A stretch of DNA of 64,000 nucleotides from Siphonodentalium dalli. Lineage: Eukaryota > Mollusca > Scaphopoda > Gadilida > Siphonodentaliidae. The notes beneath the pieces were generated by a model. It was not told where the DNA came from. It did no database searches and saw only the letters and a program-made list of their open reading frames with translations. This document shows positions 33,343 through 45,830 of this stretch, piece by piece (positions within the stretch are counted from its first letter, which is position 1; the number at the start of each line of letters is the position of its first letter). The stretch is taken from contig CP136064.1 in NCBI GenBank assembly GCA_032622095.1, forward strand, positions 40,006,912 to 40,070,911, written 5' to 3'. The position numbers were made by a program, and so were the translations under genes.

Positions 33343-36098
33343 TACTTATTACACTACTATGTACAGAAGACAGTATGGCGATGTCCAGTTCGACTCCGGA
33401 TAATCTGGCTTTTGTTTTTGAGGGTGGTGATCACACAGTCATAATGAAACAGCGGCACCGATAGCCCTCGTTGGCATGCAGATGGTATTTAGGTATTTAG
33501 TTATTAAAGGTTAACACGTATGTCGTAATATATTTATAAATTCAATTTATTTTCTTATTTTGGATAAATATAGCACAACAAACTCATGTCGAAGCAAATA
33601 AAACCGAAAACGCTCATTTGAACCTAAAAGAATGTCTAATTTTAACGGATGTATACGATAATAGTCCGTGGGCCAAAACAAAAACGATTTTTGCTCCACT
33701 TTGACAGAACAAAGGTTTCAAAAAATCAAATTGAAGGTTATTATCTCCCGCATCAGAAAATACTTGTTGACAGACTGGCAAGGTGTCCAAACATGGCGAA
33801 AAATACGGTAGTTAACTCCTGCCCCTATTAAACTATAGGATTTTACCCAAGTATGATCTACCGCCAACGGTGGCAGTCAATAGACCACTGGTCTAAAATT
33901 TATATAATTTATGTGTTTACTTTGCCCACGTCCCTTACCGTGTGTGTCAATGAAACCTTTTAAAATCAATTTGAACCCTATATCCATTCTCAAGTCGTGG
34001 AAAACAGCATGATATTAATACAAAACATGCTTCTAACGCCAAATTAAGTCACACACTGTCTAGCCCTATGCCAAATTAGACTGAGTATACAAATGGAAAC
34101 AGTGTTCACTGTTTCACGTGGGAGATAACTTTCTCTCCAGCTAATGTCATTTATCAAACAAGTGTATTGATTACAATAAAAGAATTTCGTAGGAAAAACT
34201 ATGAAAATTTGAAATTTTAACTGCAAATAAATGAAAAATTGATTTTTTCCCCAATCTGAACGTATTTTTCTTAAATACAAACATATTTCCACTGCCAAAT
34301 TGTTCTTATGCGATCAATTACATTACAGCGAGCATCTCTATCAAGTAAATGGTTGGTTTTAGCAAAACCGTTATCTTTTGAGCGTTTACAAATTCAATAT
34401 GTCCTAGTTAACGTACTTGATACGAAACAATTCTTGCAAATCATGACCTACATGGACAGCTTTCTAATATATTTTGTCGATAAAACATATAGTAATGATG
34501 ATAACTTGGTTCTGAGTTGAAAACAATTCTTCTAATTTAAAGAGCGTTTATTGGCTAATAATTTCACCAATTATTTGCTGTTGTGTGCGGCTCTGTGTCA
34601 TATATACACAATTTCATAGAAAATATGTGGATTGTCTATTATTCGAGAAATATTTAGAAACAAGCACAAATAGATATAAGTATAAAATAACATATAAGGT
34701 GAATTGAATAATTGTCACCAGGTCAAAGATGGCTGCCAAAATGGCGATAGGATGTAAAAAAAATAATCGAAATTTCAATTTTCATACATATTTCTAACAT
34801 TCATTATAAAACTGGGACATATATCATCACATATATCACACAGAAATCAACTCAGATTTATATTCATAATCAGTCTTCTATGTAACATGATTGTGATAAC
34901 AGGGCACCGTTTCGAAAGCACGTCAATCAATCAAATCGGTGATGTGTATGGAATACACGGATCGGCTGTGTGGTGTAATGGTATACATGCAGGTGTTGTC
35001 TGGTTATGATAGGGTGTATGGGTATACTTGGAGTGGCTATATTTTCATTGGTAGATGTATATATATACATATGCTGGATGTGTGGTCATGGAGTGGGTGT
35101 ATGGATAAAGAGGGATGTGGGTGTATGGTCACGGTTCAGGTATGTATGCATACACGGAGAAGCTAGATGGTCATTGGCGGGGCGTACTGATATAGCCTCA
35201 CGTGACACCATATCCGACATCACCCTGTACATGTGCACAAAGTCAGATTTCAGTTCGGAAGAAAGTGTCACATATTTCCAATTTCTGTCACAGGTAAAGT
35301 GTTATTTACTATATATAATATACGTATAGTGAAGTTTGTGCCATTTTTATCTTGACTGGGTATGTGACCATACGTGAGGCGAATATTCATACCCTGTGTG
35401 GCTGCGTTGTCGAGGTGAGTGTATATGTAAACATGCGTTGGTTGTATGGTGATGGGTGGGGTGTATGGATACGTAAGGAGTAGTTGTATGTTATGGGTGA
35501 TGTGTATAGATGCACATGGAATGAATGCACGGTCATAGTTGAAGTGTATACGCATACATGGAGTATAGCTGGATGGTCACTCACGGTGCAGTGCGTATGT
35601 GCATATATGGAGTGCCCTTGTGGTCATGAGTGAGATGTACATGTATATATGTTGTGGATGTTATGTCATTGGTGGGTGTATTTATAACAGTGTACAGGGA
35701 GTTGATGTATGGAATGGATGGGTGTATGAGTATACAAGGAGTGGCCGAATTGTCATGGTGATGTGTATATGTATGTGAGGAGTGGATGCATGGCCGTGTT
35801 TGTGATGTTTGGTGTATCTGGAAGGGCTGTGTGGCCATTGTTACACCTGGAGTGACTGCATGGTCATGGGCGGGGTGTATATGTATATCTTGAGTGGCTA
35901 TATGACCATGAGTGAGGCGAATGCAAATAGAAACCACCGACTCTCGTATAGTAACCAATAAACTTATCAAAGTTTGATCGCGTACTTTGAACGTTCGACT
36001 TCGAATTTGTTAATTTCATTTTTAATTTTCGTTAGTTATTCGACTATATAACTATCCATATATATATAGTGGAAGATAACAAAAACATATATATGCTG
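33343..36098. other. Spacer between array genes 4 and 5
   Basis: No gene. 33650-33830 is a dispersed repeat, present inverted near 46420-46590. 33838 onward matches 57380 onward and 42796-44050. At 33811-33814 TTAA is the empty site of the MITE found at 56881-57373. Confidence 0.65.
34935..35915. repeat. Degenerate GT-rich minisatellite-like tract
   Basis: About 1 kb of irregular repeats built from words such as GGAGTGGCT, TGGTCATGGGTG and GTGTATATGTATAC. The composition creates long overlapping open frames on both strands (up to 129 codons) that are not credible genes. Homologous tracts at 58560-59545 and, shorter, 43860-44060. Confidence 0.75.
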
Positions 36099-37262
36099 TC
36101 ATAACTTGTAAACGATCATTATCATACAACCAACTGTCAAGACGACAGTTACGATCGATAGGAACCAAAAGAAAAGTGTATCCAAACATGACGTCACGTG
36201 TTTCCAAGAACATTTTGTCGTGCGTCCTTCATCCTCCGATTCGTATTCATTATTCCTTGATCGGATGCATACACACAACCATGACGGTACCTTGTCATCA
36301 GTATGATATAAATTTAATGTCAATGCCGTCAGAAGCACTATTCCAGCGCTTATGCTGATCATGGTAGCAACGTACATTGTCAGAATTGACATAGCATCAC
36401 CGTTCTTTGGCATTGCACTCGTAATCACGGTCATGAAGACTGCAAACGAAAGTAGAACAGTGATTGAATAAGATATCCTTTCTCCCGACTCCACGGGAAC
36501 TTTGAAAACAACAACATTCAAGATTGAAAGCAAAATAATCGGCAGTATTGTGTCTAAAACAAATGGTTCTGGTTCCCTTCGGAGAAAAATATTAAATTTC
36601 ATTCCCGTTGCTTTTTCGCTTCTTATTTGATCACAACTACTGTCGACAATTTCCCATACTCCATTCGGTTTAAACGCCCGAAGGTCGACAACAGAGGAGG
36701 CGTTCCACCACTCTAAAGCAGGAAGATTGTATGTCCAGGAACCCATCCTGATTTCACACATTTGCGTATCAAAAGGAAAATACTTAATGTCAACAGGACA
36801 TGTTGTTTGGTATACTCCTCCGGGGTACCACCGGACCATGCCATCGCTGAAAACTTCTACACGAACAAATGTCGGCGCAATTTCTTGTAGACCATTGTGG
36901 AAATTGAAAATAGCAACATCTGGTATCCAAATATCGCTTTGAGTAAGAATTAGTTTCTCTTCTCCTTCATATTCGCTCTGATTCCATTTCAAAAGTTCGT
37001 CGAACCAAGTCAATGTGAAAAAACCACTGGTTGATATAAACTGTTGACGTTCGTTAAAGTCGACGATGGCCAAAAGACTGAATTCCACATTGATAGTAGT
37101 TGTCGAGTCCTTGTTTTCAACTGGGCGTATCTTTGGGTTGTAGTTTCTCATTAAGTCGTTGAAAAGCTTACCACTTTTTGTTGGTTCCTCTCTTCCTGCC
37201 AGTGGCATAACTATTATCACGCAAGCTGATAGAACGAAGACAAAAAGGAGGTTACACGTCAT
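36099..37262 (-). CDS. Nicotinic-type Cys-loop receptor subunit (array gene 5)
   Basis: Intronless, 387 codons, with the same domain plan and residue numbering as gene 4: Cys-loop C155-C169, Trp86, Trp176, GER 260-262. It differs from gene 4 in the signal peptide core, residue 55 (Thr), loop F (VVDLRAF), and loop C, where RSEKATG replaces RSENATG and so loses the loop C sequon. M2 begins GERISYS rather than GERLSYS. The M3-M4 loop has TTKCSW, one more Cys than gene 4. It is nearly identical to gene 7 across 387 residues (differences mainly in the signal peptide and TM4 tail), as expected from the block duplication. Same predicted role: cation-permeable ligand-gated channel subunit of unknown ligand. 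Confidence 0.95.
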   Translation of the reverse strand: MTCNLLFVFVLSACVIIVMPLAGREEPTKSGKLFNDLMRNYNPKIRPVENKDSTTTINVEFSLLAIVDFNERQQFISTSGFFTLTWFDELLKWNQSEYEGEEKLILTQSDIWIPDVAIFNFHNGLQEIAPTFVRVEVFSDGMVRWYPGGVYQTTCPVDIKYFPFDTQMCEIRMGSWTYNLPALEWWNASSVVDLRAFKPNGVWEIVDSSCDQIRSEKATGMKFNIFLRREPEPFVLDTILPIILLSILNVVVFKVPVESGERISYSITVLLSFAVFMTVITSAMPKNGDAMSILTMYVATMISISAGIVLLTALTLNLYHTDDKVPSWLCVCIRSRNNEYESEDEGRTTKCSWKHVTSCLDTLFFWFLSIVTVVLTVGCMIMIVYKL

Positions 37263-39484
37263 CCTGTTATGAAAGAGTTACATAAAACTTCTTTTCAATT
37301 TGCCATGCACATGAAGTAAATCCTTAGTTTATGATGTCCACCGACGGTGCTCACTAGGTTTATTCCAATACAATTATGAGCAGAACAGAATTTCTCAATG
37401 GGAGCTCGACTGTTTGGTTGGGGGTCATCCAATTTAAGTGCTAATCCGTCAGCGGTGTCGAATCTATATAGGACATATTAACATAACATAATTCTAATAA
37501 CAAACATTGTTTACTTTTGCCACGCTTTAAATACGATTGAATGTGATTCACTGTCAAGTTTATTATGAATCTCATCTAAAGACTGATATCGAAGCAGGTC
37601 AGATTTGTTGTGACAAAATATATAAACTGTCGCGACGTTCACTGAATAGTCGGTTCAATGTGCACAAAACATTAATTGTGTAGCAGCGTTTAAATCCGAA
37701 ATTGTAACTGTGAATACAGTGAATAAAAAAAATCTAATTGCGCGTCCACTTGAGGTTCTGTAGTCGATTATCGGACCGTGTATAGGAGTAATCAAACCAA
37801 ACCATATCACGTGACACCGACGTGAAGCAATGTCATATGATAGCGGACCGTGTATAGGAGTAATCAAACCAAACCATATCATGTGACACCGACGTGAAGC
37901 AATGTCATATGATAGCTTTCTTTGGCATCGGAACAACGCTGGAATGATATCATCATCATTATTGCCTCCTTCTATTGAGATATTGAATATATTACACTAA
38001 TATGTACAGAAGACAGTATATATAGTGATATGGTTTCTTAGAGAAAGAACATGGATATTGAAGTTATTTAAGCTCAGAATGCTTGCTTATGAGTCAGATT
38101 GTATAAAGAAATGCCAATGCATTTTACCGACTGGGATTGGCATGAGAAGTGAGTTATAACCTTAAAACCCAAGACCTTTGTCTCCAGTCGTGTTATTAAA
38201 TAAAGAAAGGCACCTTCTACTGCAGTAATTATGCTAGTTCTTTCAAAGGGTTTTATATCCGTATTAATAAGTACGTTTCCTCTGTTTCACCAACCAGACT
38301 GACACCAGTAACCATATCCGCCGAAAATCGCTCCCACACACTATCAATGTAAACAGCGGCATACCAGTGTCCCACATAGGCATATCAGTGCTTTTGTCGA
38401 TTCAGAGAACGGATATCTTTAGATCTAATTACAAGCCTGGGCACCTTTCATTTGTAGTGAAATGGAATATATAGGCTATATTAGCGGTCGTGGCGGAAGA
38501 TGCTTACCCTGGGCTAGTGTCCGAAATCACCCCAACGAAATTTTAAGGGCCCGCAACAGGGTGTTTACAATGTGAAAAATCCATAAGGTTGAGTTTTATT
38601 TGTTTCTCATTTAGACCACATAATTGAGCATGAATGCTTACCGGTCATAACCTGGTTTCAATATGTCGTTCAATTAATGCAATTATCAGGGCTTCAAGTT
38701 TTGACGTACATTAGAAAAACTTTCAACTGCGTTACAGACCTTTCCGGTAATAAAATGTACAGACTGCAACAATGAGACATCGCGAAGATACACCGGCGAA
38801 TACATACATCCTGCAAAATTAGTCTAACTGGTACGGAATTACTAGTACCCTTTTAATCACATTTCTATAAATAGAACCGCAATGTCTCCACTGACAGCGC
38901 CTGAAGGAATCACTGAACTAAATGGTTTCACATAGGCGAAAGTGTTAACGTTTCGACCGAATTCTCAGAATTGAAGCCTGCAGGCTATTCCAGTGGTGTT
39001 TACCAGCTCGATTGACACCAGTTGATCACGAAAATGCAAGAAAAATCATAGGTCATATGTTAACTGTTTTAAATAAATCCCCAAGTGTACGACAGGGCTA
39101 TCCCACAGCCAAATTTGGTCTGGAAAAACCCACAACTACAGCAGCTAGTTAAATCAATTTCCCACTCACAAAAATCCATTCCCCCATTAATTCACCAGTT
39201 TAAATTATTTAGATATGATGTACAAATCAAATAAACACGATGTCATCCTTTAATAATGTGTCACATGTATCAGGTGAAGGTCATTCTTCGGTTACCTTCA
39301 CCTTTGGCATTCCACGGTGTACTCGATCCCCGACTCTGGAACACATTAGCTCCCTGAATCCTGAACAGCCTCGCAGTGTACAACATATGTATATGGCGTA
39401 ATAAGGCAGCCGTTAATATGGTGTTTACTACCGCCCGGAGGTATTATTTTGCTAGCACTTGTTCCAATAGAAGGTCTTATCTGG
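37263..39484. other. 5' flank of array gene 5
   Basis: No gene. Near-identical to 60896-63463 except that 62444-62726 is present only in the latter. Contains the 72-bp tandem duplication and two copies of the 21-bp repeat. Confidence 0.65.
37772..37915. repeat. 72-bp tandem duplication upstream of gene 5
   Basis: Two copies of a 72-bp unit starting CGGACCGTGTATAGGAGTAA and containing a CACGTGAC/CATGTGAC word. Genes 4 and 6 have a single copy at the equivalent place (about 31955-32030 and 55018-55090); genes 5 and 7 have two (also 61405-61548). It lies about 510-650 bp upstream of the ATG. Confidence 0.85.
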
Positions 39485-39488
39485 TAAT

Positions 39489-41293
39489 GGTTACACTGGT
39501 GTAAATGTTTTCCATAGGCCTCAGTGCTAACGTTTTAGCGTATAGTGTTGGCAATATAAATGTTGGGTCCAAAATTTTCTTTAAATCTGAAAAATTGACA
39601 TTTTGGGAAACTTTTTACATAAAAAAATCATGTCTGTCTAGCAGGGAATTCGCCTTTAAATCTTATGTTTTCGTAACTAGTGTCAGAACCGCATAAAAAA
39701 ATACAGTCATATTTTAGACCACACCAAAAAATTCAAACTTCACTACAAAGGGTTAATTCCTGTGCCAATTGTTATTTTACCTATGGGAAATCATAGGGAA
39801 GAGGTGTGATGATTTTTTTTATGTGAAAAGCACACAAGGCTATTGACCAATCAGGGCCCAGTGTCTATTTTATTCTCTCCTATATATTCCTCCCGCATCC
39901 GCTAGATGTCGCTCGGAACCTTATTTACACCAGTGTAACCTAAAGCGATAGCCCGCTTTTTCGCGGAATAATTGTAACTCCCTACATTTCTTCAGAATTG
40001 CCCGTCAATGGAAAAAATGTGTTCAAAAACAATATCACTTCTGTGGTTCTTTATTTATCACACACAATTTAACCCCACCCCCTTTAACAAATTATTCATC
40101 AAAAAAGCACAATTTTCCACCACCAGTCATGTTCAGGCCCCATTTTCACTCAGTTTTAGGGGTCTGGTGTTGCAAACTTGGATCAGCTATGGAAGACTGT
40201 ACAATATTCTTTCCATGAGAGAACTTCTGGTGATGTGAGGTCATTGAGTCCAGATCTGATCAGCTGAGCATCAAGCGCATGACTTTATCAGCACATTGAA
40301 GAATAAAATATGACATTTTCAGGTCTGCAAGGGTGATCCAAGATAACTGGATGTGGGTGTATATTGAATTAGTTGAATAAAGATATGCTCTCTTTGAATT
40401 GCTGAAGCATTTTCTTAAATGTGTCCAAGTTTTAGTGCTATTAACCTTCAAATGACCATACCCACCAGTGGAAATGACACACTTTTATGATATATATCTG
40501 TATATCACTGGCTATAAAATCCAAAATACTTGTTAGATTAGGTTCTTATAACAATTGATATATGTGTCGTTGACATGCTCATGTTATGGGTCATTTGCAT
40601 TATCATGTGACTATTACCACCTTGAAATTTGTTGAAAATACCTTGAAAAATTGGCATTTTTTAAGAAAAATCTTACTATTTTTTTGGCTGATGTTAGTGA
40701 AAGAAGACATCAGCATCAAGAATAGCCACACCAAGCATGAGATATTCATTGGACTGAAAGACCAGGCTCTGTAAAATGCATTAAAATGCTTTAAAGTGAC
40801 TCCCATGAATCAAAAATGATAAAAAGCTATATTTTCCCTTTAGGTTACACTGGTGTAAATGTTTTCCATAGGCCTCAGTGCTAACGTTTTAGCGTATAGT
40901 GTTGGCAATATAAATGTTGGGTCCAAAATTTTCTTTAAATCTGAAAAATTGACATTTTGGGAAACTTTTTACACAAAAAAATCATGTCTGTCTAGCAGGG
41001 AATTCGCCTTTAAATCTTATGTTTTCGTAACTAGTGTCAGAACCGCATAAAAAAATACAGTCATATTTTAGACCACACCAAAAAATTCAAACTTCACTAC
41101 AAAGGGTTAATTCCTGTGCCAATTGTTATTTTACCTATGGGAAATCATAGGGAAGAGGTGTGATGATTTTTTTATGTGAAAAGCACACAAGGCTATTGAC
41201 CAATCAGGGCCCAGTGTCTATTTTATTCTCTCCTATATATTCCTCCCGCATCCGCTAGATGTCGCTCGGAACCTTATTTACACCAGTGTAACC
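39489..41293. mobile_element. Composite element: two 450-bp MITEs flanking a 0.9-kb core, TAAT duplication
   Basis: 1805 bp bounded by TAAT at 39485-39488 and 41294-41297. The duplicated block at 63460-63470 shows the empty site with one TAAT. Each end is a complete, direct-orientation copy of a MITE (39489-39940 and 40843-41293) whose own ends are the inverted pair GGTTACACTGGTGTAAAT / ATTTACACCAGTGTAACC. The two copies differ at only a few bases. The 902-bp core (39941-40842) starts TAAAG and ends CTTTA and has no convincing coding sequence. It arrived after the segmental duplication. Confidence 0.88.
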
Positions 41294-41297
41294 TAAT

Positions 41298-42795
41298 GAT
41301 ATATTCTACCATGTCAAGTAGTCAGCTTGAAATGTGTTTCTGCTATAACAAGACCATGATCTCCTTTTTCTGGTTTATTGCATTCCTGTTATTAGACAAT
41401 ATATTGTTTCAATTTGAGATAAGAACCCCCAATGTGGCTCATTGAATGAGTTGGTGCAAAAATGATTTCTATACTTCAATATCATGCTGTTTCAGTCTGT
41501 TTGGCTGTATTATTGAGCTATCAGCAACGGTGATTGGTACAGTAGAAATAAATGTCTTGCTTACAGCAGAAAAAAACTGTTTCCATCGTCTGCAACAGCG
41601 GCCTTTGTCAAGAGGGTAGTTTTGAGTCTCATCTCGTCTCGGCGCTCTTCTGAAAAAAAAAACGTTCCCGTTGAACAGTAACTGTTGCGTCCTTGGTGTA
41701 ACTTGTTTCATCCGCTATATTGTTTCGTTTGTGTCGTGTTTTAAAAAAAAAACATTTTTCTTTTGAATGACATTTGACAAGATCTCGTCCAGACTTCCAC
41801 TGCGCTCGGAATCACTGGAGTTCGGTTCTTCAGCCCCAGGCATATATATACTCGGGATGAATCGTATAATATAACAGTCGATCCTCCTGTAATTTGCGCT
41901 TCAAATTGATGAGTGGTTCGTCATCAGAGATATTAAAGTCATCGTCATCAGATGCATGTTCTGCGACTTTTGCATTTGACGTAGGTTTTACATGTAGTGA
42001 TTCGTCCCCACACACCGACTACTCCACTGATGTAACGATGGTGTCCAAGACTGTTGTTCGTCTACGCATATGTTTTCGGAGTTCTCATGACTGGAACATT
42101 TCAATGATTCCACAGGCCTTAGTTGTTCGCATACAGCGGATACAAGTTCATCCAAAACATGATGGCAGAATTGATGTCCTCCAAAATGTTATTGAAGATA
42201 TCAGATACAAGTGAATGTGCATCAAAATTTATATTTCATTGAAGCTTGTTCATCTCTGTATTGTGCTTCTGCCTCGATGGCTGGTTCAATTAATTCAGTC
42301 TCATCGGCATCTTCAATCTATGTATCCTGAAATGAATAATGAAATTTTTTATAAACAAATACTCACAGTTTAATAATAACTATTTAATTGTCTATTATGG
42401 CTTTTGGAATGTAGTACATAAAATTAAATTTTCTCTATGTAGTTGCAAAATATATTCTGGACAGAAGGTGCGTAATGCTACGCACGAAGCAAAACTTTGC
42501 GATTTGGTGAAAACAAATCAACACCGATTAATCTGCATACTGAGGAAGAGTGTGTCCTGCCATTGAAACAAAATTAACACAACCCGCGATTTATCGTTGT
42601 AAATGCAACCAATTGCTGAAATAATAGTCATTTCTAAAATACATACATGTACATGGTATAAAACTGTACTAAGACAGTGTACTTACCATCATTATGAATC
42701 AGTTGCGTGTGGTTTTAATCTTATGGTCATGTTCATTCATAAGGGAAGCATGTGGTGTGTCACCTTGTTGTCGTCTCTGCAGATTGACCAAAATG
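41298..42795. other. Continuation of gene 5 upstream block; end of duplicated segment
   Basis: Up to about 41820 it matches 63465-64000. Beyond that the other copy runs off the window. A minus-strand acidic reading frame (41830-42015, with ASDDDDFNISDDEPL) is reminiscent of transposase N-termini but too short to name. Confidence 0.45.
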
Positions 42796-44050
42796 TTGCC
42801 GTGTGTGTCAATTAAACCTTTTAAATTCAATTTTAACCCTATATCCATTCACAAGTCGTGGATAACAGCATGATATTGGTACAAAACAAGCCTCTAACAT
42901 GCCTCTAACGCCAAATTAAGGCAAATACTGTCTAGCCCTATACCAAATGAGGCTGAGAATACAAATGGAAACAGAGTTCACTGTTTCACGTGGGAGATAA
43001 CTTTCTCTCCAGCTAATGTCATTTATCAAACAAGTGTATTGATTATAAGAAGAGAATGTGTCCTCGAACGAGTTTGCCTGACTTACATAATCACATATGT
43101 AATCCGAAGTTTTGAATTTTGTGCGAAAAACCATGAAAATTTGAAATTTTAACTGAAAATAGAAGAAAAATGGAATTGTTTTCAATTCTGATCGTACGTT
43201 TCTTAAATACAAACATATGTCCACTGCCAAATTGTTCTTAAGCGATCAATTACGGTATATCGAGCAGCTCTATCAAGGCAATGGTTGGTTTGAGCAAAAC
43301 CGTGATCTAAAGAGCGTTTACGAATTCGATATGTCCTTGTTAACGTACTTGATACGACAAAATTCTTGTAAATCATTACCTACAGGGACAGCTTTCTAAT
43401 ATATTTTGTCGATAAAACATATAGTAATGGGGATAGCTTTGTCTTGAGTTGAAAACAATTCTTCGAATTTAGAGAGTGTTTATTGACTAATAATTTCACC
43501 AATGATTTGCTGTTGTATGCGGCTCTGTGTCATTTATACACACTTTCACAGAAGATTATGTGGATTATCTATTATTCGAGAAATATTTAGAAACAAGTAC
43601 AAATAGATATAAGTATAAAGTTACATATAAGGTGAATTGAATAATTGTTACCAGGCCAAGATGGTTGCCAAAATGGCGATGGGAATGAAACAAATTAAAT
43701 CGAAATCTCAATTTTCATACAAATTTCTAACGTTGGTTATAAATCAGGGACAAAAGTCACACAGAACTTCAAGTCAGATTTATATTCATAATCAGACTTC
43801 TATGTAACATGATTGTGATAACAGGACACGGATTCGCACGTCAATCAAACAAATCGGTGATGTCTATTGGTATACACGGAGCGGCTGTGTAGTCATCCGT
43901 GTGGTGTAATGGTATACACGAAGGTGTTGTCTGGTTATGGTAGGGTGTATGGGTATACTTGGAGTGGCTATAGTTTCATTGGTAGGTGTATATGTATATT
44001 GGGACTGACTGTACGGTCACTATTGTGGTGAATAGATATACAGGTAGTGA
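42796..44050. repeat. Orphan third copy of receptor 3'-flanking spacer
   Basis: Diverged but collinear with 33935-35050 and 57505-58660, including the start of the GT-rich tract. In the other two copies this spacer leads into a receptor gene about 1.1 kb further on. Here homology stops near 44050 and no receptor follows, marking the scar of a lost or never-copied gene. Confidence 0.75.
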
Positions 44051-44740
44051 CTAAATATGCATAGGTGGAGTGTTGCTCCACAACAAGACCATTTCCATAT
44101 TAGACATTCGAGGAAAATTACCTGGTAGGACCAAATTACTTACACTCACTCCATAAAAATTTCTACCAAAAAACAATTGGAATATTGTGACATTCCATTC
44201 GTGATTCAGATTTTTTATTTCTGCCCATTATAATTTATCATAAAACTGCCTTGTCCATTACTCTTTACAAAACAAGTAGGAGAGTAACTACATGTGTATA
44301 GACATCGACATTAAGACCATGCTCACCCTCAGAATACTGCCAGTGTGGCTTTTTCACACTCTTCGCAAAATATAAAAAAAATATATATATAAATTTAAAT
44401 TTGCGAAAAATACAATAATATATCCATGTTTAATTATATTGTATATTACTATTATATTATAGCACTCTTCAAATTGAAACCAACTGCACCTCGATATATG
44501 TTACACTATGCCCAGTATTAGGAGAATTACCTAACCCTATACCACACCAAGGGCATTGGTCTAACAATACACCGTAATGGTACTTGGCGTCTCGCACAAG
44601 AGGAACTAAAAAACAAAGCACTCGAGCACAAATAAATACAAAACACCCGCTTCCGGTTAACATCTATCTGCATCTCTGCCACGCTGGCATCAAACCCATA
44701 ACCCATATATCTATGGTTGTGAGATATGGGCGCCTGGCTT
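44051..44740. other. No recognised gene
   Basis: AT-rich sequence with a run of TA repeats near 44380-44460. Nothing coding recognised. Confidence 0.5.
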
Positions 44741-45830
44741 AAATATCACCGACTAGACCCCATGTGAACATGTTCATCTAAAATTCTGCAAAATGATACT
44801 ATTGGCCGGAAAGAAAAGTTATAATCACGCTGTTATGGCTGAGTTGGGTGAATTTCCCACATATATTGAAGCATATACTCGTTGTCTCAAGCACTATTTC
44901 CGACTCCAAGCAGATAATATCAACCCACTATTGAAAGCAGCTTCAACATTCTCGCGAGTCCATGACTCTACGTTCAAGTCGCCACACAGCCTAACTATAA
45001 AACGTGTTGGAAATACAGTAACACCAAATCAAAGTAGCGTGTCCGCCACCGAAAATTCAATGAAGGCAAAACACAGATAAAAAAAATTCGTGATATATTT
45101 GATGACTCGACATCAACATATGACAACAAATTACGTACATATCGCACTGTGAAATCCTCGTTCATTCTAGAACCATACCTCACCGCAATTAGTCGACCGC
45201 AACTCCGCGAAGTAGTAACGCGACTAAGAATAAGTAACCATACATTACAAATAGAAAAAGGCCGACACCAAAGGCCAATAGTTCCACTTGAAGACAGACG
45301 TTGTACACCATGCAATTTAAACCAAATCGAGAGTGAATATCATTTTCTCACCGAATGCGAACTATACGCTCCAGAGAGAACGCAATTATACAATAAAATA
45401 ACATGCAATAATCCCATTTTTTTTTTAGCAATGACTAATCACTGTAGTAATCAGGTAAAATTTCCATTCCTACTGAAAGCGGATGAAACGGATATAACAA
45501 ATATTTTAAATAAGTAAATTTTATCTTTCTTTGAAATGAGGAGACTGGAACTCGTATAAATGTTAGTATTATATGTATACAAAACAATATCACAGGCCCT
45601 TAACCATACGACGATGTTATAAAACTATTACTGGCCCTTAGTTAAACGATTGTGTTGATATTGTACAAATGTTGTTTTGTGCTATAGGTAACTATATATT
45701 AGCCGTCCGTTGGAATAGTATTACTTGATACTGTTATTTCTGTTTCGTATACCACTATGTTCGTTATGTTTTTTTTTTACACCTACCAATTAGTATGGTG
45801 TTTTATGTCAATAAATCTATCTTATCTTAT
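44741..45830 (+). mobile_element. LINE 3' fragment (C-terminal ORF2 and tail)
   Basis: Broken plus-strand frames. About 44793-45060 reads YNHAVMAELGEFPTYIEAY, the post-RT region of many LINEs. 45149-45517 reads LREVVTRLRISNHTLQIEKG, then a CTPCNLNQIESEYHFLTEC Cys/His cluster typical of LINE ORF2 ends. The element closes with CAATAAATCTATCTTATCTT near 45812-45831. It is a different family from the LINE at 20 kb, frameshifted and old. Confidence 0.75.

Noticed and set aside
35581-35970. 129-codon minus-strand frame rich in His, Thr and Ile, repeated at 59216-59605
   Set aside because: It is a shadow of the degenerate GT-rich tract, which also opens frames on the opposite strand. There is no domain, and its conservation is explained by the block duplication.
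39505-39696. 63-codon frame duplicated at 40859-41050
   Set aside because: Lies wholly within the two MITE copies of the composite element.
41830-42230. Acidic minus-strand frame suggestive of a piggyBac-type transposase N-terminus
   Set aside because: Only about 60 residues with no catalytic motif; the following sequence is broken in all frames. The resemblance is composition only.
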